From Streptomyces sp. NRRL F-5727 (lineage in GTDB: Bacteria > Actinomycetota > Actinomycetes > Streptomycetales > Streptomycetaceae): 64,000 bases of DNA. The notes beneath the pieces are model-generated. The model searched no databases and was not told where the DNA came from. It saw only the letters and a list, made by a program, of their open reading frames with translations. Shown piece after piece: positions 63,912 to 64,000 of the stretch; the stretch's first letter is position 1, and each line of letters opens with the position of its first letter. The stretch lies in assembly GCF_000719555.1 (NCBI RefSeq), contig NZ_JOGX01000004.1:310001-374000 (forward strand). The letters are read 5' to 3'. Position numbers and translations under genes: made by a program.

Positions 63912-64000
63912 CTACAGGCCGAACTCCCGCAGCGCGGCGAGGAATTCGGCGGGGCGGGTCTCGTGGACGAGGTGGCCCGCCTCGACGGTGACCAGGCGGG
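63912..64000 (-). CDS. C-terminal end of an alpha/beta hydrolase (5' part outside window)
   Basis: The last 28 residues before a TAG read RLVTVEAGHLVHETRPAEF then LAALREFGL. GHLVHETRPAEF is the typical C-terminal His region of alpha/beta hydrolases, with the catalytic His expected in AGHLVH. The rest lies beyond the window. The gene is convergent with the acyl-CoA synthetase gene. Confidence 0.72.
   Translation of the reverse strand, partial: RLVTVEAGHLVHETRPAEFLAALREFGL

Overview
The window looks like a chromosomal segment of Streptomyces or a close relative. GC is very high throughout, codons end mostly in G or C, GTG (and one TTG) starts are common, and the gene content is typical: a two-domain geosmin synthase, an NsdA-type regulator, an SPW-repeat membrane protein, a PAS-PP2C phosphatase and an LAL-type LuxR regulator. 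No rRNA, tRNA, CRISPR array, complete transposon or large biosynthetic cluster was seen.

Layout. 1-1466: end of a membrane-anchored protein plus a coupled secreted and anchored protein. 1541-3243: an FAD oxidoreductase and a convergent MarR regulator that share an operator motif. 3253-6597: a Tat-exported isoquinoline-oxidoreductase-like molybdoenzyme pair and a doubtful small gene. 6687-9118: a DUF6223 membrane protein divergent from a NarL-type two-component pair. 9299-14449: OsmC, a carboxylesterase, a ROK regulator, SnoaL-like and DinB-like proteins. 14492-21248: an MMPL transporter, a GH15 glycosidase, a cupin, an SPW protein and a GNAT-AAA ATPase fusion.

21252-34183 is the most coherent metabolic unit. 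It holds nine co-oriented genes: a LacI regulator, a family-5 solute-binding lipoprotein, two Opp/Dpp-type permeases, two ATPases, a cytosolic GH32, a very large secreted GH32 and a PfkB sugar kinase. Several genes overlap by four bases. I read it as a fructan (levan, inulin or sucrose) utilisation operon: outside cleavage, import through a peptide-family ABC transporter, inside hydrolysis and phosphorylation of the freed sugar. A perfect LacI-type palindrome lies upstream of lacI, and hairpins after the binding-protein gene and after the cytosolic GH32 gene may set unequal expression.

34288-39795: a YdeI-like protein, a GNAT gene cut short beside what looks like an insertion-sequence relic, a TetR regulator divergent from a glycosidase-like TIM-barrel protein with two matched operators between them, a threonine-synthase-like enzyme and a leucine-rich-variant repeat protein. 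39903-46487: a protein with a possibly degenerate caspase-like domain, a Pro/Ala linker and a TPR-like end, divergent from the PAS-PP2C phosphatase; then NsdA divergent from an aminoglycoside-phosphotransferase-fold kinase, with repeats between them. 46782-55165: an exported amidase, geosmin synthase, an S4 RNA-binding protein, a conserved actinobacterial protein and a large LAL regulator. 55479-57725: a secreted GH89 alpha-N-acetylglucosaminidase.

57733-63900 holds two thiolase-fold proteins lacking the usual catalytic Cys, a duplicated DUF35 protein, an enoyl-CoA hydratase and a divergent acyl-CoA synthetase. Gene order, orientation and lengths resemble the Mycobacterium tuberculosis fadD19/echA19 ... 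ltp4/ltp3 cholesterol side-chain region, and a site matching the published KstR consensus lies in the divergent promoter. A block of five 50-51 bp tandem repeats interrupts this cluster. The window ends in the C-terminus of an alpha/beta hydrolase.
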